Below, one piece after another: positions 48,453-59,248 of a stretch of 64,000 nt of DNA. Source of the DNA: Shewanella aestuarii (GTDB taxonomy: Bacteria > Pseudomonadota > Gammaproteobacteria > Enterobacterales > Shewanellaceae); NCBI RefSeq assembly GCF_011765625.1, contig NZ_CP050313.1, forward strand, positions 492,501-556,500, given 5' to 3'. The notes below the pieces were generated by a model. It saw only the letters and a list, made by a program, of their open reading frames with translations, did no database searches and had not been told where the DNA came from. Every line of letters begins with the position of its first letter. The stretch's first letter is position 1. The translations under genes were made by a program, and so were the position numbers.

Positions 48453-48884
48453 ATGAAGACTACATTTACTGCTACACCAGAAACGGTAACTCGCGACTGG
48501 TTTGTTGTTGACGCTGAAGGCAAAACTTTAGGTCGTATCGCAACTGAAATCGCTGTTCGCTTACGCGGCAAGCACAAGCCAGAATATACTCCACACGTTG
48601 ACACTGGTGATTACATCATCGTTATCAATGCTGAAAAAGTCACTGTAACTGGTAACAAAGCAGCTGGTAAGACTTACTACTCGCATTCAGGCTTCCCTGG
48701 TGGCATCAAGCAAATCAGCTTCGAAAAGCTACAAGCTCACAAGCCAGAAATGATTATTGAGAAAGCGGTTAAGGGTATGTTACCAAAAGGTCCTTTGGGC
48801 CGTGCTATGTTCCGTAAACTTAAAGTTTACTCAGGCGCAGAGCATAACCATGCTGCACAACAACCACAAGTTCTTGATATCTAA
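48453..48884 (+). CDS. rplM: 50S ribosomal protein L13
   Basis: Large-subunit protein L13, 143 aa, an early assembly protein. Begins [21 protein letters not shown] and contains [20 protein letters not shown] and [20 protein letters not shown]. The open frame starts five codons earlier (48438), but the ATG at 48453 matches the family. rpsI follows after 16 bases. Confidence 0.98.
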   Translation: MKTTFTATPETVTRDWFVVDAEGKTLGRIATEIAVRLRGKHKPEYTPHVDTGDYIIVINAEKVTVTGNKAAGKTYYSHSGFPGGIKQISFEKLQAHKPEMIIEKAVKGMLPKGPLGRAMFRKLKVYSGAEHNHAAQQPQVLDI

Positions 48885-48900
48885 ACGGGAGTAAGCAAAA

Positions 48901-49293
48901 ATGTCTGCAACTCAGTACTACGGCACTGGCCGTCGCAAAACATCTACTGCTCGCGTTTTCGCTAAAGCTGGTAGTGGTAACATCGTTGTTAACCAACGTC
49001 CATTAGATGTATATTTTGGTCGTGAAACTGCTCGTATGGTTGTTCGTCAGCCATTAGAGTTAGTTGAAATGACTGAAAAATTAGACATCTATGTAACAGT
49101 AAAGGGCGGTGGAATCACTGGCCAAGCTGGTGCTATTCGTCACGGTATCACTCGTGCACTAATGCAACTTGATGAATCTTTACGTCCTACATTACGCAGC
49201 GCTGGTTTCGTTACCCGTGATGCACGTAAAGTTGAACGTAAGAAAGTGGGTCTACGTAAAGCACGTCGTAAGCCACAGTTCTCTAAGCGTTAA
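48901..49293 (+). CDS. rpsI: 30S ribosomal protein S9
   Basis: Small-subunit protein S9, 130 aa; its basic C-terminal tail ending [17 protein letters not shown] reaches the P-site tRNA. N-terminal [15 protein letters not shown] is diagnostic. Co-transcribed with rplM and ended by a terminator. Confidence 0.98.
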   Translation: MSATQYYGTGRRKTSTARVFAKAGSGNIVVNQRPLDVYFGRETARMVVRQPLELVEMTEKLDIYVTVKGGGITGQAGAIRHGITRALMQLDESLRPTLRSAGFVTRDARKVERKKVGLRKARRKPQFSKR

Positions 49294-49309
49294 TTCGTTT
49301 TGGAACATC

Positions 49310-49338
49310 AAAAAACCCAGCTTATGCTGGGTTTTTTA
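49310..49338 (+). terminator. Terminator of rplM-rpsI
   Basis: AAAAACCCAGC / GCTGGGTTTTT stem with a TTAT loop and T run, 17 bases after rpsI. Confidence 0.92.
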
Positions 49339-49474
49339 TTGCTTAAATAATACTGAAATATCGTACTTAATGAGCCGATATAGTCATTTGGTATTGATAA
49401 GTCTCCCACTTAAAGCTGTTATAGTTAGACACCTTAAAGTCCTAAATTAAGCTTAATAAGGCAGTAAAGATTCA

Positions 49475-49663
49475 ATGAGTATGCAAATATTTGTAACCGC
49501 AATCGCCTTGGTGTTAATCATTGAAGGTATTGGTCCATTACTATTTCCACAAAAATGGAAAAAATATTTACTAGAGCTTTCTGGCCAAAACCAAAATGTT
49601 CTCAGGCGCTTAGGTGGATCTTTGGTCACTGCAGGTATCGTTTTGTTGATTATTTTTCAATAA
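49475..49663 (+). CDS. DUF2065 family small membrane protein (YjeT-like)
   Basis: A 62-aa protein with two hydrophobic helices (about 4-22 and 44-61) separated by a basic loop, WKKYLLELSGQNQNVLRRLGG. This is the DUF2065 pattern of E. coli YjeT, which also sits immediately upstream of purA. Function unknown. Confidence 0.9.
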   Translation: MSMQIFVTAIALVLIIEGIGPLLFPQKWKKYLLELSGQNQNVLRRLGGSLVTAGIVLLIIFQ

Positions 49664-49676
49664 AAAACTTGCCTAA

Positions 49677-51026
<1,350 letters not shown>

Positions 51027-51037
51027 AATCTACATCC

Positions 51038-51066
51038 AAAAAGGCCGCATTTAGCGGCCTTTTTAA
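51038..51066 (+). terminator. Terminator of purA
   Basis: AAAAAGGCCGC / GCGGCCTTTTT stem with an ATTTA loop, 12 bases after the purA stop. Confidence 0.92.
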
Positions 51067-51158
51067 TGAGAGTTGTTTTTAATTTATTCTGTTTAAGGGT
51101 TCAGAAAATAGCCTGTTAGCCGATGAATTGATTAATCGAATTGTCATAGAGAATCTTT

Positions 51159-51791
51159 ATGTTACGGCTTTTAATACTTTTGCTTATCACATCACCTGCT
51201 GTTTGGTTGTCGCCGAGTGTGACAGCTGAGTCAGTTGCATTTGATATTTATAGTGATGAGCAGTTGATTGAGCTTATCCGTAAAGAGCAGTATTTACAGC
51301 GTGTAAAAATAGATGAATGCCAATTAGTGCAAGATATTGAAGCACGCGCACAAGTGTTACAACAGCCTCTTTATCAGTTTTTATGGGGCGAAATGCTAAA
51401 CCATGGGGTATGTGTTAAAGCACATCCAAGCCGTGGAATGGCAATGTTACAAACAGCTGCTGAGCAAGGTAGCCCCGAGGCAATGCTCAAGTTAGCTGAT
51501 TATTATTATCAGGGTAAATTCGTCACCAAAGATCGTGAGCGTTCGGTACAATATGTGTTACCGGCTGCCGCAAATGGTGATGTTAAAGCCAGAATGATGT
51601 TGGTAAAATTATTTGCTGAAGGGTATGGCAGCCCAAGAGACTACGAAATGGGCTATCATTGGCTATACAATAGTATTTTTGATGATAAAGAACAGCAAAA
51701 ACAAGCCTCATCTTTATTAAAAAAACTTGCTGCGCAAATGCCTACCAGTATTGTTGAGCGGGCTCAGCAGCAACAACTTTATATGCAATAA
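51159..51791 (+). CDS. motX: Sodium-type flagellar motor protein MotX
   Basis: Periplasmic T-ring component that holds PomA/PomB-type stators around Na+-driven polar flagella. 210 aa with a signal peptide (about 1-23, ending VTAES) and Sel1-like repeats (GMAMLQTAAEQGSPEAMLKLADYY, then a second unit). The identification rests on strong recall of Vibrio MotX: CQLVQDIEARA, YQFLWGEML and the YGSPRDYEMGYHWLYNS segment all correspond. A generic Sel1 protein is the alternative. It stands alone, away from flagellar clusters, between purA and rnr. Confidence 0.85.
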   Translation: MLRLLILLLITSPAVWLSPSVTAESVAFDIYSDEQLIELIRKEQYLQRVKIDECQLVQDIEARAQVLQQPLYQFLWGEMLNHGVCVKAHPSRGMAMLQTAAEQGSPEAMLKLADYYYQGKFVTKDRERSVQYVLPAAANGDVKARMMLVKLFAEGYGSPRDYEMGYHWLYNSIFDDKEQQKQASSLLKKLAAQMPTSIVERAQQQQLYMQ

Positions 51792-51831
51792 GGTATAGAC
51801 AATAATCCTATACCGACTATTTGGAAATTGA

Positions 51832-54312
51832 ATGATCAACGATCCTCATTTTGAGAGAGAACAAGACAAGTACGACAATCCCATTCCTAGTCGTGAGTTT
51901 ATTTTAGAATACTTGCGCGCCCAAACGTCACCGGTTTCTCGTGACAAAATTGCTGAAGCATTAAAAATCACTGATGAAGAGCCGTTAGAGGCCTTGCGTC
52001 GTCGACTTCGTGCCATGGAACGCGATGGCCAGTTGGTGTTTACTCGTGGTCAAAGTTATGGCTTACCAGAGCGAATGGATTTACTGTCAGGCACTATTAT
52101 TGGACATCGTGATGGATTTGGCTTTTTAAAGCTAGATGAAGGCGGTGATGACTTATTTATTAACAACCGAGATATGTTGATGTATTTCCATGGTGATAAA
52201 GTATTGGCTCAAAAGGCCGGTACTGATCGTCGTGGACGCCGTGAAGCTCGTATCGTACGTTTAGTGCATGAGCGAGCAGCTGCATTAGTTGGTAGATATC
52301 ATATTGATGGCGGTATGGCATTTGTTATTGCAGATGATCGCCGCATTACTCAAGAAATTCTTATTGCCAACGAAGACAAAAATGGTGCACGTGCAGGTGA
52401 TGTCGTCGTGGTTGAGTTAACTCGTCGTCCTGGCCGCTTTGTTAAGGCTGCAGGAAAGGTGACTGAGGTGTTAGGTAAAACCATGGCACCGGGTATGGAA
52501 ATTGAAATTGCACTACGTAATTACGATTTGCCACATACCTGGTCAGCGGTTATTGAGAAAAAACTCAAACGCATTCCAGATGAAGTGCCTGAAGAAGACA
52601 AACAAGGGCGAGTTGATTTACGTCATTTGCCACTTGTGACCATTGATGGTGAAGATGCGCGAGATTTTGATGATGCGGTTTATGCTGAGCCTAAAGCTAG
52701 TGGCGGTTGGCGTTTATGGGTTGCTATTGCTGATGTCAGTCATTATGTGCGTACCGACTCGGCATTAGACATTGAAGCCCGACGTCGTGGTAACTCAGTG
52801 TATTTTCCATCGCAAGTTATTCCGATGCTGCCAGAAAAAATTTCCAATGGCTTATGCTCGTTAAATCCGCACGTGGATCGCTTATGTATGGTTGCGGAGA
52901 TGACGATTGCTGCCAGCGGTAAATTATCTGGATATAAATTTTATCCTGCGGTAATGCATTCGCATGCCAGACTTACTTATACCCAAGTGGCTGACATGTT
53001 AGAAGGCGGCGCGATACTGCCTGAGCATCAGGCGTTATTTGGTCATCTTCAATGCCTACAGCAACTCTATTTAACCTTAGACGAGCGCCGTGCAGAGCGT
53101 GGGGCGATTGCCTTTGAAACACTAGAAACCCAGTTTATTTTCAATGAGCAGCGTAAAATAGAGAAAATTGTGCCTCGTGGTCGTAATCAAGCGCATAAGA
53201 TTATTGAAGAATGCATGATTTTAGCTAACGTAGCCTCGGCTAAGTTTGTTAAAAAACACAAAGGTGAAGTGTTATATCGGGTCCATGAAGCACCATCAGA
53301 GCAGAAGCTAACTAACTTTAAAGAGTTTCTCGCTGAGCGTGGTTTATCAATGGATGGAGGCTTAGAGCCTGAACCAGCCGATTACCAAAATTTGATGTTA
53401 AAAATTGCAGACCGGCCTGATGCTGAATTGATTCAAGTGATGTTGCTGCGCTCAATGCGTCAAGCAATTTATACGCCAGACAACGAAGGTCATTTTGGTT
53501 TAGCCTTAGATGAGTACTCTCACTTTACGTCACCGATTCGTCGTTACCCAGATTTAATCTTGCACCGAGTGATTAAATTTTTAACGGCTAATCAAGACGG
53601 TAGTGTTAAAGATAAATGGACTCAAGACGGCGGTTATCACTATACGCTTGAAGAGTTAGAGTTACTTGGCGAAGAGTGCTCAACCACCGAGCGCCGCGCA
53701 GATGAAGCAACCCGCGATGTCAGCGATTGGCTGAAATGTGAGTACATGCAAGATCATGTGGGTGACAACTTTGATGCGGTTATCGCTTCAGTGACTAACT
53801 TTGGTTTATTTGTGCGTTTGAACGACCTGTTTATTGATGGTTTAGTACATATTTCCAGTTTAGTAAGCGACTATTACAAGTTTGACCCAATGCGTCAGCG
53901 TTTAATTGGGGAAAACTCTGGTCAGGTATACCAAGTCGGTGATGAGGTGAGTGTTAAGGTTGCAGCGGTTAATTTAGATGATCGTCAAATTGATTTAGTC
54001 ATGATAGGCGATAATAACAAAGGCCGTGGTAAAAGCCGCAACGGGAATAAACCACTAACGGCCCGTGAGCGAGTCAATCTTGAAGGCGCAAAGTTAGCTA
54101 AGTCAACTAAATCAGCTAACGCCATTAAGTCGGATAACCCGAGTAAGCGCCGTAGCAAGACGGACAAAAAAGGCGCCGAAAAAGCATCTAGCCCCAAAAA
54201 AGGTTCAGCTAAAAAAGCCACGAGCAAACCTAAAAAGACGGGCTCTAAAAAAACGCGTACTAGCCAAGCCGCTGATAAAGCTAAACCTGCTAAACGTAGC
54301 AAGAGAAAGTAA
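51832..54312 (+). CDS. rnr: Ribonuclease R
   Basis: Processive 3'-5' exoribonuclease that digests structured RNA, acting in rRNA quality control and tmRNA-linked decay. 826 aa: N-terminal helix-turn-helix (about 20-85), cold-shock domains, the RNB catalytic domain with Asp cluster in [12 protein letters not shown], an S1 domain (about 640-725), and a long Lys/Ser/Ala-rich tail (about 730-826) that is basic and probably disordered. rlmB follows after four bases, the standard pair. Confidence 0.97.
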   Translation: MINDPHFEREQDKYDNPIPSREFILEYLRAQTSPVSRDKIAEALKITDEEPLEALRRRLRAMERDGQLVFTRGQSYGLPERMDLLSGTIIGHRDGFGFLKLDEGGDDLFINNRDMLMYFHGDKVLAQKAGTDRRGRREARIVRLVHERAAALVGRYHIDGGMAFVIADDRRITQEILIANEDKNGARAGDVVVVELTRRPGRFVKAAGKVTEVLGKTMAPGMEIEIALRNYDLPHTWSAVIEKKLKRIPDEVPEEDKQGRVDLRHLPLVTIDGEDARDFDDAVYAEPKASGGWRLWVAIADVSHYVRTDSALDIEARRRGNSVYFPSQVIPMLPEKISNGLCSLNPHVDRLCMVAEMTIAASGKLSGYKFYPAVMHSHARLTYTQVADMLEGGAILPEHQALFGHLQCLQQLYLTLDERRAERGAIAFETLETQFIFNEQRKIEKIVPRGRNQAHKIIEECMILANVASAKFVKKHKGEVLYRVHEAPSEQKLTNFKEFLAERGLSMDGGLEPEPADYQNLMLKIADRPDAELIQVMLLRSMRQAIYTPDNEGHFGLALDEYSHFTSPIRRYPDLILHRVIKFLTANQDGSVKDKWTQDGGYHYTLEELELLGEECSTTERRADEATRDVSDWLKCEYMQDHVGDNFDAVIASVTNFGLFVRLNDLFIDGLVHISSLVSDYYKFDPMRQRLIGENSGQVYQVGDEVSVKVAAVNLDDRQIDLVMIGDNNKGRGKSRNGNKPLTARERVNLEGAKLAKSTKSANAIKSDNPSKRRSKTDKKGAEKASSPKKGSAKKATSKPKKTGSKKTRTSQAADKAKPAKRSKRK

Positions 54313-54316
54313 TTAA

Positions 54317-55069
54317 ATGAAAAAACAAGATATTATTTTTGGTATTCACGCCGTTGAAGCCTTATTAAACAATAGTCCAGAGCGGGTGATTGAGCTTTGG
54401 TTATTACAAGGCCGTGATGATGAACGTTTAATGCCTATTGTGAATGCCGCAAGTCAGGCTGGAGTGAAGTCACAACGTGCAGCCCGAAAAGTCTTAGACG
54501 ACAAGGCCGAAAGCACTCAACATCAAGGGGTTGTCGCCCGCGTCAAAGCGGCTAAAGTATTATCTGAAGCAGATTTAGATGGTTTATTAAACGAGCTAAG
54601 TGCCGCAGACAAAACGCCCTTCTTTTTGATCCTTGATGGTGTTACGGACCCGCATAACTTAGGTGCTTGTTTGCGCAATGCGGATGCCGCTGGTGTACAT
54701 GGCGTGATTGTACCAAAAGACAACTCTGTTGGACTGACCGCCGTTGTTAGTAAAGTGGCTTGCGGTGCCGCTGAAATCGTACCTTTATTTCAAGTAACAA
54801 ACTTAGCGCGCACAATGCGCCATATACAAGAGCAAGGTGTATGGATTGTAGGGACTGCAGGTGAGGCTGATAGCAATGTGTATCAAGCCGACCTTAAAGG
54901 CGCGCTTGCTATTGCTATGGGAGCGGAAGGAAAGGGGTTACGAAGATTGACCCGAGAAAGCTGTGACTCATTAATCTCTATTCCTATGGCAGGTAGTGTT
55001 TCAAGTTTAAATGTGTCGGTAGCAACCGGTATTTGTTTATTTGAAGCCGTGCGTCAACGTTTAGGTTAA
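54317..55069 (+). CDS. rlmB: 23S rRNA (guanosine-2'-O-)-methyltransferase RlmB
   Basis: SpoU-class trefoil-knot methyltransferase that modifies G2251 in the 23S P loop. 250 aa: N-terminal RNA-binding domain, then motif 1 [16 protein letters not shown], motif 2 [13 protein letters not shown] and motif 3 [18 protein letters not shown]. Translated in tandem with rnr. Confidence 0.96.
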   Translation: MKKQDIIFGIHAVEALLNNSPERVIELWLLQGRDDERLMPIVNAASQAGVKSQRAARKVLDDKAESTQHQGVVARVKAAKVLSEADLDGLLNELSAADKTPFFLILDGVTDPHNLGACLRNADAAGVHGVIVPKDNSVGLTAVVSKVACGAAEIVPLFQVTNLARTMRHIQEQGVWIVGTAGEADSNVYQADLKGALAIAMGAEGKGLRRLTRESCDSLISIPMAGSVSSLNVSVATGICLFEAVRQRLG

Positions 55070-55083
55070 ATCCAGTTTAAAAC

Positions 55084-55115
55084 CAATGCGAGCCCTAATT
55101 AAGGCTCGCATTTTT
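55084..55115. terminator. Terminator between rlmB and the convergent MFS gene
   Basis: AATGCGAGCC / GGCTCGCATT perfect 10-bp stem, loop CTAATTAA, then TTTTTG to the right; TTGGTTTT follows on the minus strand, so it may act in both directions. Confidence 0.88.
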
Positions 55116-55123
55116 GTTGCTGA

Positions 55124-56563
55124 TTAACGGCCTTTAGTGTTTTGAGTTGACTCTTCATCTGGGGCGTAAGCTGCGTTGTAATCTGCTAATTGTTCATCTG
55201 CATCATCTGTTACGGGCACATTAACGGCTTGGGTGTCTAAATCGGGATGGTTTGCTTGATAAACCTCATAATCATCATCTAAGTTATCAAAAGCATCCTC
55301 ATTAGGGTTTATCATCTGCATTTGTACGGATGCTGTATCAACGCGAGGATCGATAGCTGCTGCCAAGGGTGATGACACGAGATCACCACCTGCCATAATG
55401 TAATCACTACTGCTAGACTCTTCAGCTTTTTGGCGCTGGTTGATGAACAATAAGCGAATAACCAAAGTAAAAGCGCATAGGCTCATAAATCCATACAGCA
55501 TAAAATCACCAAATTGCTGCATTAAAGCCGAAGCTATCAGCGGCCCAACACTTGCGCCAACACCAAAGGTAACCAAAATTGTAGCTGATAAGCCAACGCG
55601 CTCATGTTGTTCAACTCGTGAGTTAGCCAGTGCGGTTGCTAATGGATAAAGGGTAAAAGCAAGCACGCCAAACAAACCAGTTAAAATAAGTGAATAAACG
55701 GCATCAAATGGCACTATTGCAATGGTGATCACCAGTAGGCCTAATAAAGAACAATTGATACGGATTAATCGACTGCGAGGCATTAAGTCTGATAGCTTTC
55801 CCATGGGCCATTGCGCAATTAAACCAGCAAAAATAGTGCACATCATATAAACAGCAACTTGCTGGGGTTCAATACCTTGGTTAGTGGCATAAGCTGGTGC
55901 TAAACCATAAAAACTACCCACCATCATACTACCCAAGGCGATGGTGGTTAATGCTTGTGGAGCTCGTCGCCAGTAATGCTTCATATTAAGTGGTGCAGGG
56001 GTTAATGGCTCAGGATGGATCCGCCGAGTAATGGCAATGGGAACTATACATAAAGCAAAGCACATCGCGATAAGTAATAATGGTTCTAAGCCGAGTTCTG
56101 GATAAAAGCTGATGGCACCTTGACCAGCCATTAACGCTAAATAAGACACAATCATATAGCTGGCAAAGACTGTGCCGCGCTGATTAGGTTCTGATTGCTC
56201 ATTAAGCCAGCTTTCTAGCACCATGTATTGACACATCATGCCCATGCCAACAAATAAGCGTAAGATCAGCCAAATGGTCAAATCGTTAATAAGAGCATGA
56301 CCAATTGCCGAGGCTGTTACGATACCAGCACAAGCCACAAAGGCCCGAATATGTCCTACTTGGGCGATAAGCTTGTGGCCTATTTTAGAACCGCAAACTA
56401 AGCCGATATAGTAAGCCGACATCATGCCACCTACCCAAATTGGCGCGACATTCATGCTAGTAAGTTTAAGACCAAGGTAGGTTGTTAACAGACCCGCAGC
56501 AAGCACCATCATAAATGTAGTGCTGTATAAAGAGGTAAAACTACGCAGTGGACTTGTCATCAC
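55124..56563 (-). CDS. Major facilitator superfamily transporter
   Basis: Inner-membrane MFS protein, 479 aa with 12 predicted helices in about the first 385 residues, similar to the YcaD/YfkF-type transporters (MTSPLRSFTSLYSTTFMMVLAAG start, GLVCGSKIGHKLIAQVGHIR loop 2-3). The last 90 residues form an acidic, probably disordered cytoplasmic tail rich in Asp and Asn that is unusual for this group. Substrate unknown. Single gene. Confidence 0.88.
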   Translation of the reverse strand: MMTSPLRSFTSLYSTTFMMVLAAGLLTTYLGLKLTSMNVAPIWVGGMMSAYYIGLVCGSKIGHKLIAQVGHIRAFVACAGIVTASAIGHALINDLTIWLILRLFVGMGMMCQYMVLESWLNEQSEPNQRGTVFASYMIVSYLALMAGQGAISFYPELGLEPLLLIAMCFALCIVPIAITRRIHPEPLTPAPLNMKHYWRRAPQALTTIALGSMMVGSFYGLAPAYATNQGIEPQQVAVYMMCTIFAGLIAQWPMGKLSDLMPRSRLIRINCSLLGLLVITIAIVPFDAVYSLILTGLFGVLAFTLYPLATALANSRVEQHERVGLSATILVTFGVGASVGPLIASALMQQFGDFMLYGFMSLCAFTLVIRLLFINQRQKAEESSSSDYIMAGGDLVSSPLAAAIDPRVDTASVQMQMINPNEDAFDNLDDDYEVYQANHPDLDTQAVNVPVTDDADEQLADYNAAYAPDEESTQNTKGR

Positions 56564-56614
56564 ACAGCCTCTATCTAATTAATGATTGGGCGTCATTCAT
56601 GTATGCAACGCAAT

Positions 56615-57358
56615 TTACTGGAACGTGTAAAGCAAGTTAAATGTTGTCACTGTATCTGTTTTTTGGCTATCTTCTGGTACGTCCGAGGTGTACTTAACAT
56701 AAAAGCCAATCTTAAAAGCCCAATCTTGGATAAAAGTATTTTTATAGCTCATATCCAGTGTTAGGGTGTTATTCGATTTACCGGTTTCTGCAGTGATATC
56801 GGCATTTAAGCTGGTATATTCTTGTAGTTTAATGGTGTATTTTGCTGCACTACGCAAGATAACATCTTGATTGGCATCCAAATCAAGATCTGTATTTGAC
56901 TCATTGGGTAAGTCATAACGATAACCAGGGCCTACTTCTAAGCTTAGATTGGTGGTGCGATTTTTGATTAAATCAAAACCATAACCACTAGAAAGCGTGT
57001 AAATACGAGTGAATGAACCAAATTGATCCCAAGTTAATTCGCCACGACCAAACACATAACCGCGATTTAATTTATAGTTTGTCTGCAAATATACATCATA
57101 CTTTTCAGCAGTGGATTTACTACCATCGGCGGCATAATAAGCTTTAAAGGTACCTTCTTGTTTTGTCGTGGCAGTGTCGTAGCTTAAATAGGCTCTAGCA
57201 TTAAAGTTTCTGGTTTCATTGTTACCACTATTGAGTTGCAAGCCTGCTTCAATTTCCGACTTGAAATTACTGTCAGGTTCCTGAAAATCTGGCGGCACAA
57301 GCGCCCATGCTTGAGCTGGAAATAACATAAAAACACACGCCAACAACACTTTGTTCAT
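56615..57358 (-). CDS. DUF481 family outer-membrane beta-barrel protein (YdiY-like)
   Basis: Exported protein, 247 aa, with a signal peptide (about 1-20, ending AWA) and alternating aromatic beta strands ending in FQ, as in the DUF481 'salt-induced outer membrane protein' family. Visible family segments are LGNN-like LNSGNNETRNFNARAYLSYD and VGPGYRYDLP. Biological role unknown. The ATG at 57358 is preferred over GTG 57367, which adds three residues. Confidence 0.86.
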   Translation of the reverse strand: MNKVLLACVFMLFPAQAWALVPPDFQEPDSNFKSEIEAGLQLNSGNNETRNFNARAYLSYDTATTKQEGTFKAYYAADGSKSTAEKYDVYLQTNYKLNRGYVFGRGELTWDQFGSFTRIYTLSSGYGFDLIKNRTTNLSLEVGPGYRYDLPNESNTDLDLDANQDVILRSAAKYTIKLQEYTSLNADITAETGKSNNTLTLDMSYKNTFIQDWAFKIGFYVKYTSDVPEDSQKTDTVTTFNLLYTFQ

Positions 57359-57509
57359 CTTTACCACTATTTATAATTATTTGCTGTAACCCACTTTTAA
57401 CTGCCGACATGATAACCGCAATCAATAAAGCTGAAAAGAATACTTTATTGCTTGAGTTTATTTAACTGTTTAGGTATTATCGCGCGCTCAAATCAGTCAC
57501 TTTAATTCG

Positions 57510-57565
57510 TTCCTTGCCTCAAACTTGGTCTGACTGAGCCAAAACGAGGCTACTTAACCGTAAGG
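57510..57565 (+). promoter_or_regulatory. Putative S6:S18-type leader hairpin upstream of rpsF
   Basis: GCCTC (57516-57520) pairs with GAGGC (57546-57550), and TTGG (57525-57528) with CCAA (57539-57542) inside it. Just downstream CTTA-ACCG-TAAG holds a CCG triplet, the base motif read by the S6:S18 dimer in known leaders. Autoregulation of the rpsF operon is an inference from this. Confidence 0.4.
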
Positions 57566-57574
57566 AGCAATACG

Positions 57575-57970
57575 ATGCGTCATTATGAAATCGTATTCAT
57601 GGTTCACCCAGATCAAAGTGAACAAGTCCCTGGTATGATTGAGCGTTACACCGGTGTTATCACCGCTGCTAACGGTACAATTCACCGCTTAGAAGATTGG
57701 GGCCGTCGTCAATTGGCTTACCCAATTCAAGACCTACATAAAGCTCACTATGTTCTTATGAACGTAGAAGCAACTGCAGAGTCTATCGAAGAGTTAGAAA
57801 CAGCTTTCCGTTTCAACGACGCTGTTCTGCGTAACATGGTAATGCGCACTAAAGTTGCTATTACTGAAGCATCTCCAATGGCGAAAGCAAAAGATGAGCG
57901 CGATTCACGTCGTTCAACTTCTGACGATCGTAACACTGAAGAAGCAAACGCTGAAGAAATCGCTGAGTAA
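57575..57970 (+). CDS. rpsF: 30S ribosomal protein S6
   Basis: Small-subunit protein S6, 131 aa, that forms a heterodimer with S18 (rpsR, two genes on). Core [23 protein letters not shown] and [12 protein letters not shown] are diagnostic; the C-terminus is a long acidic/polar tail ending [10 protein letters not shown], where E. coli S6 is glutamylated. AAGGAG precedes the ATG. Confidence 0.98.
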   Translation: MRHYEIVFMVHPDQSEQVPGMIERYTGVITAANGTIHRLEDWGRRQLAYPIQDLHKAHYVLMNVEATAESIEELETAFRFNDAVLRNMVMRTKVAITEASPMAKAKDERDSRRSTSDDRNTEEANAEEIAE

Positions 57971-57979
57971 TTTTACTCT

Positions 57980-58521
<542 letters not shown>

Positions 58522-58561
58522 TTGCAGTATTAATTCTTAATCGAATACAGAGGATTAGATA

Positions 58562-59014
58562 ATGAACGTTATTCTGCTAGATAAAATCGCAAACTTAGGT
58601 AGCTTAGGCGACCAAGTTTCAGTTAAAGCTGGTTATGCACGTAACTTCCTATTACCTTTTGGTAAGGCTGTTATTGCTAACGCTGCAAACATTGAAAAGT
58701 TCGAAGCTCGTCGTGCTGAATTAGAAGCTAAATTAGCTGCTGACTTAGCTACAGCGACTGCTCGTGCTGAAAAATTAGCTGCATTAGAAGGCGTTGTTAT
58801 CGCTTCTAAAGCAGGTGATGAAGGTAAATTATTCGGCTCAATTGGCAACCGTGACATCGCTGATGCAGTAACTGCAGCTGGCGTTGAACTTGCTAAATCT
58901 GAAGTCCGTTTACCTTTAGGTGCTTTACGCACTACTGGTGACTTCGAAATTGAAGTACAAGTACATGCTGAAGTTAAAGCTATTGTTAAGATCTCTGTTG
59001 TTGCAGAAGCTTAA
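58562..59014 (+). CDS. rplI: 50S ribosomal protein L9
   Basis: Large-subunit protein L9, 150 aa: N-terminal domain [19 protein letters not shown] with [16 protein letters not shown], a long connecting helix, and the C-terminal domain [16 protein letters not shown]. Last gene of the rpsF operon, followed by a terminator. Confidence 0.98.
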   Translation: MNVILLDKIANLGSLGDQVSVKAGYARNFLLPFGKAVIANAANIEKFEARRAELEAKLAADLATATARAEKLAALEGVVIASKAGDEGKLFGSIGNRDIADAVTAAGVELAKSEVRLPLGALRTTGDFEIEVQVHAEVKAIVKISVVAEA

Positions 59015-59035
59015 TCATTGCTAACGCTTTAAAAG

Positions 59036-59062
59036 AACACCGCCTTACGGCGGTGTTTTTTT
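59036..59062 (+). terminator. Terminator of the rpsF-priB-rpsR-rplI operon
   Basis: AACACCGCC / GGCGGTGTT 9-bp stem with a TTAC loop, followed by T5, 21 bases after rplI. The remaining 59063-59248 has no gene or clear motif. Confidence 0.93.
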
Positions 59063-59248
59063 ATGGAAAAATGTAGAAGAAACCCCTCAATTGCTGCTTT
59101 GTTCGTCTCCCTTTCTGCTTGATTTGAAGTATCATTTACCCAGCATTTATCATTGCCTTAGATAGTGGATTAATTTACCTTAAAGCCCATTCCTGCTTTA
59201 TTTTTAGTGAATTGAATCGCTAGTAGATCGTCAAGTTAAAGGACTCTC

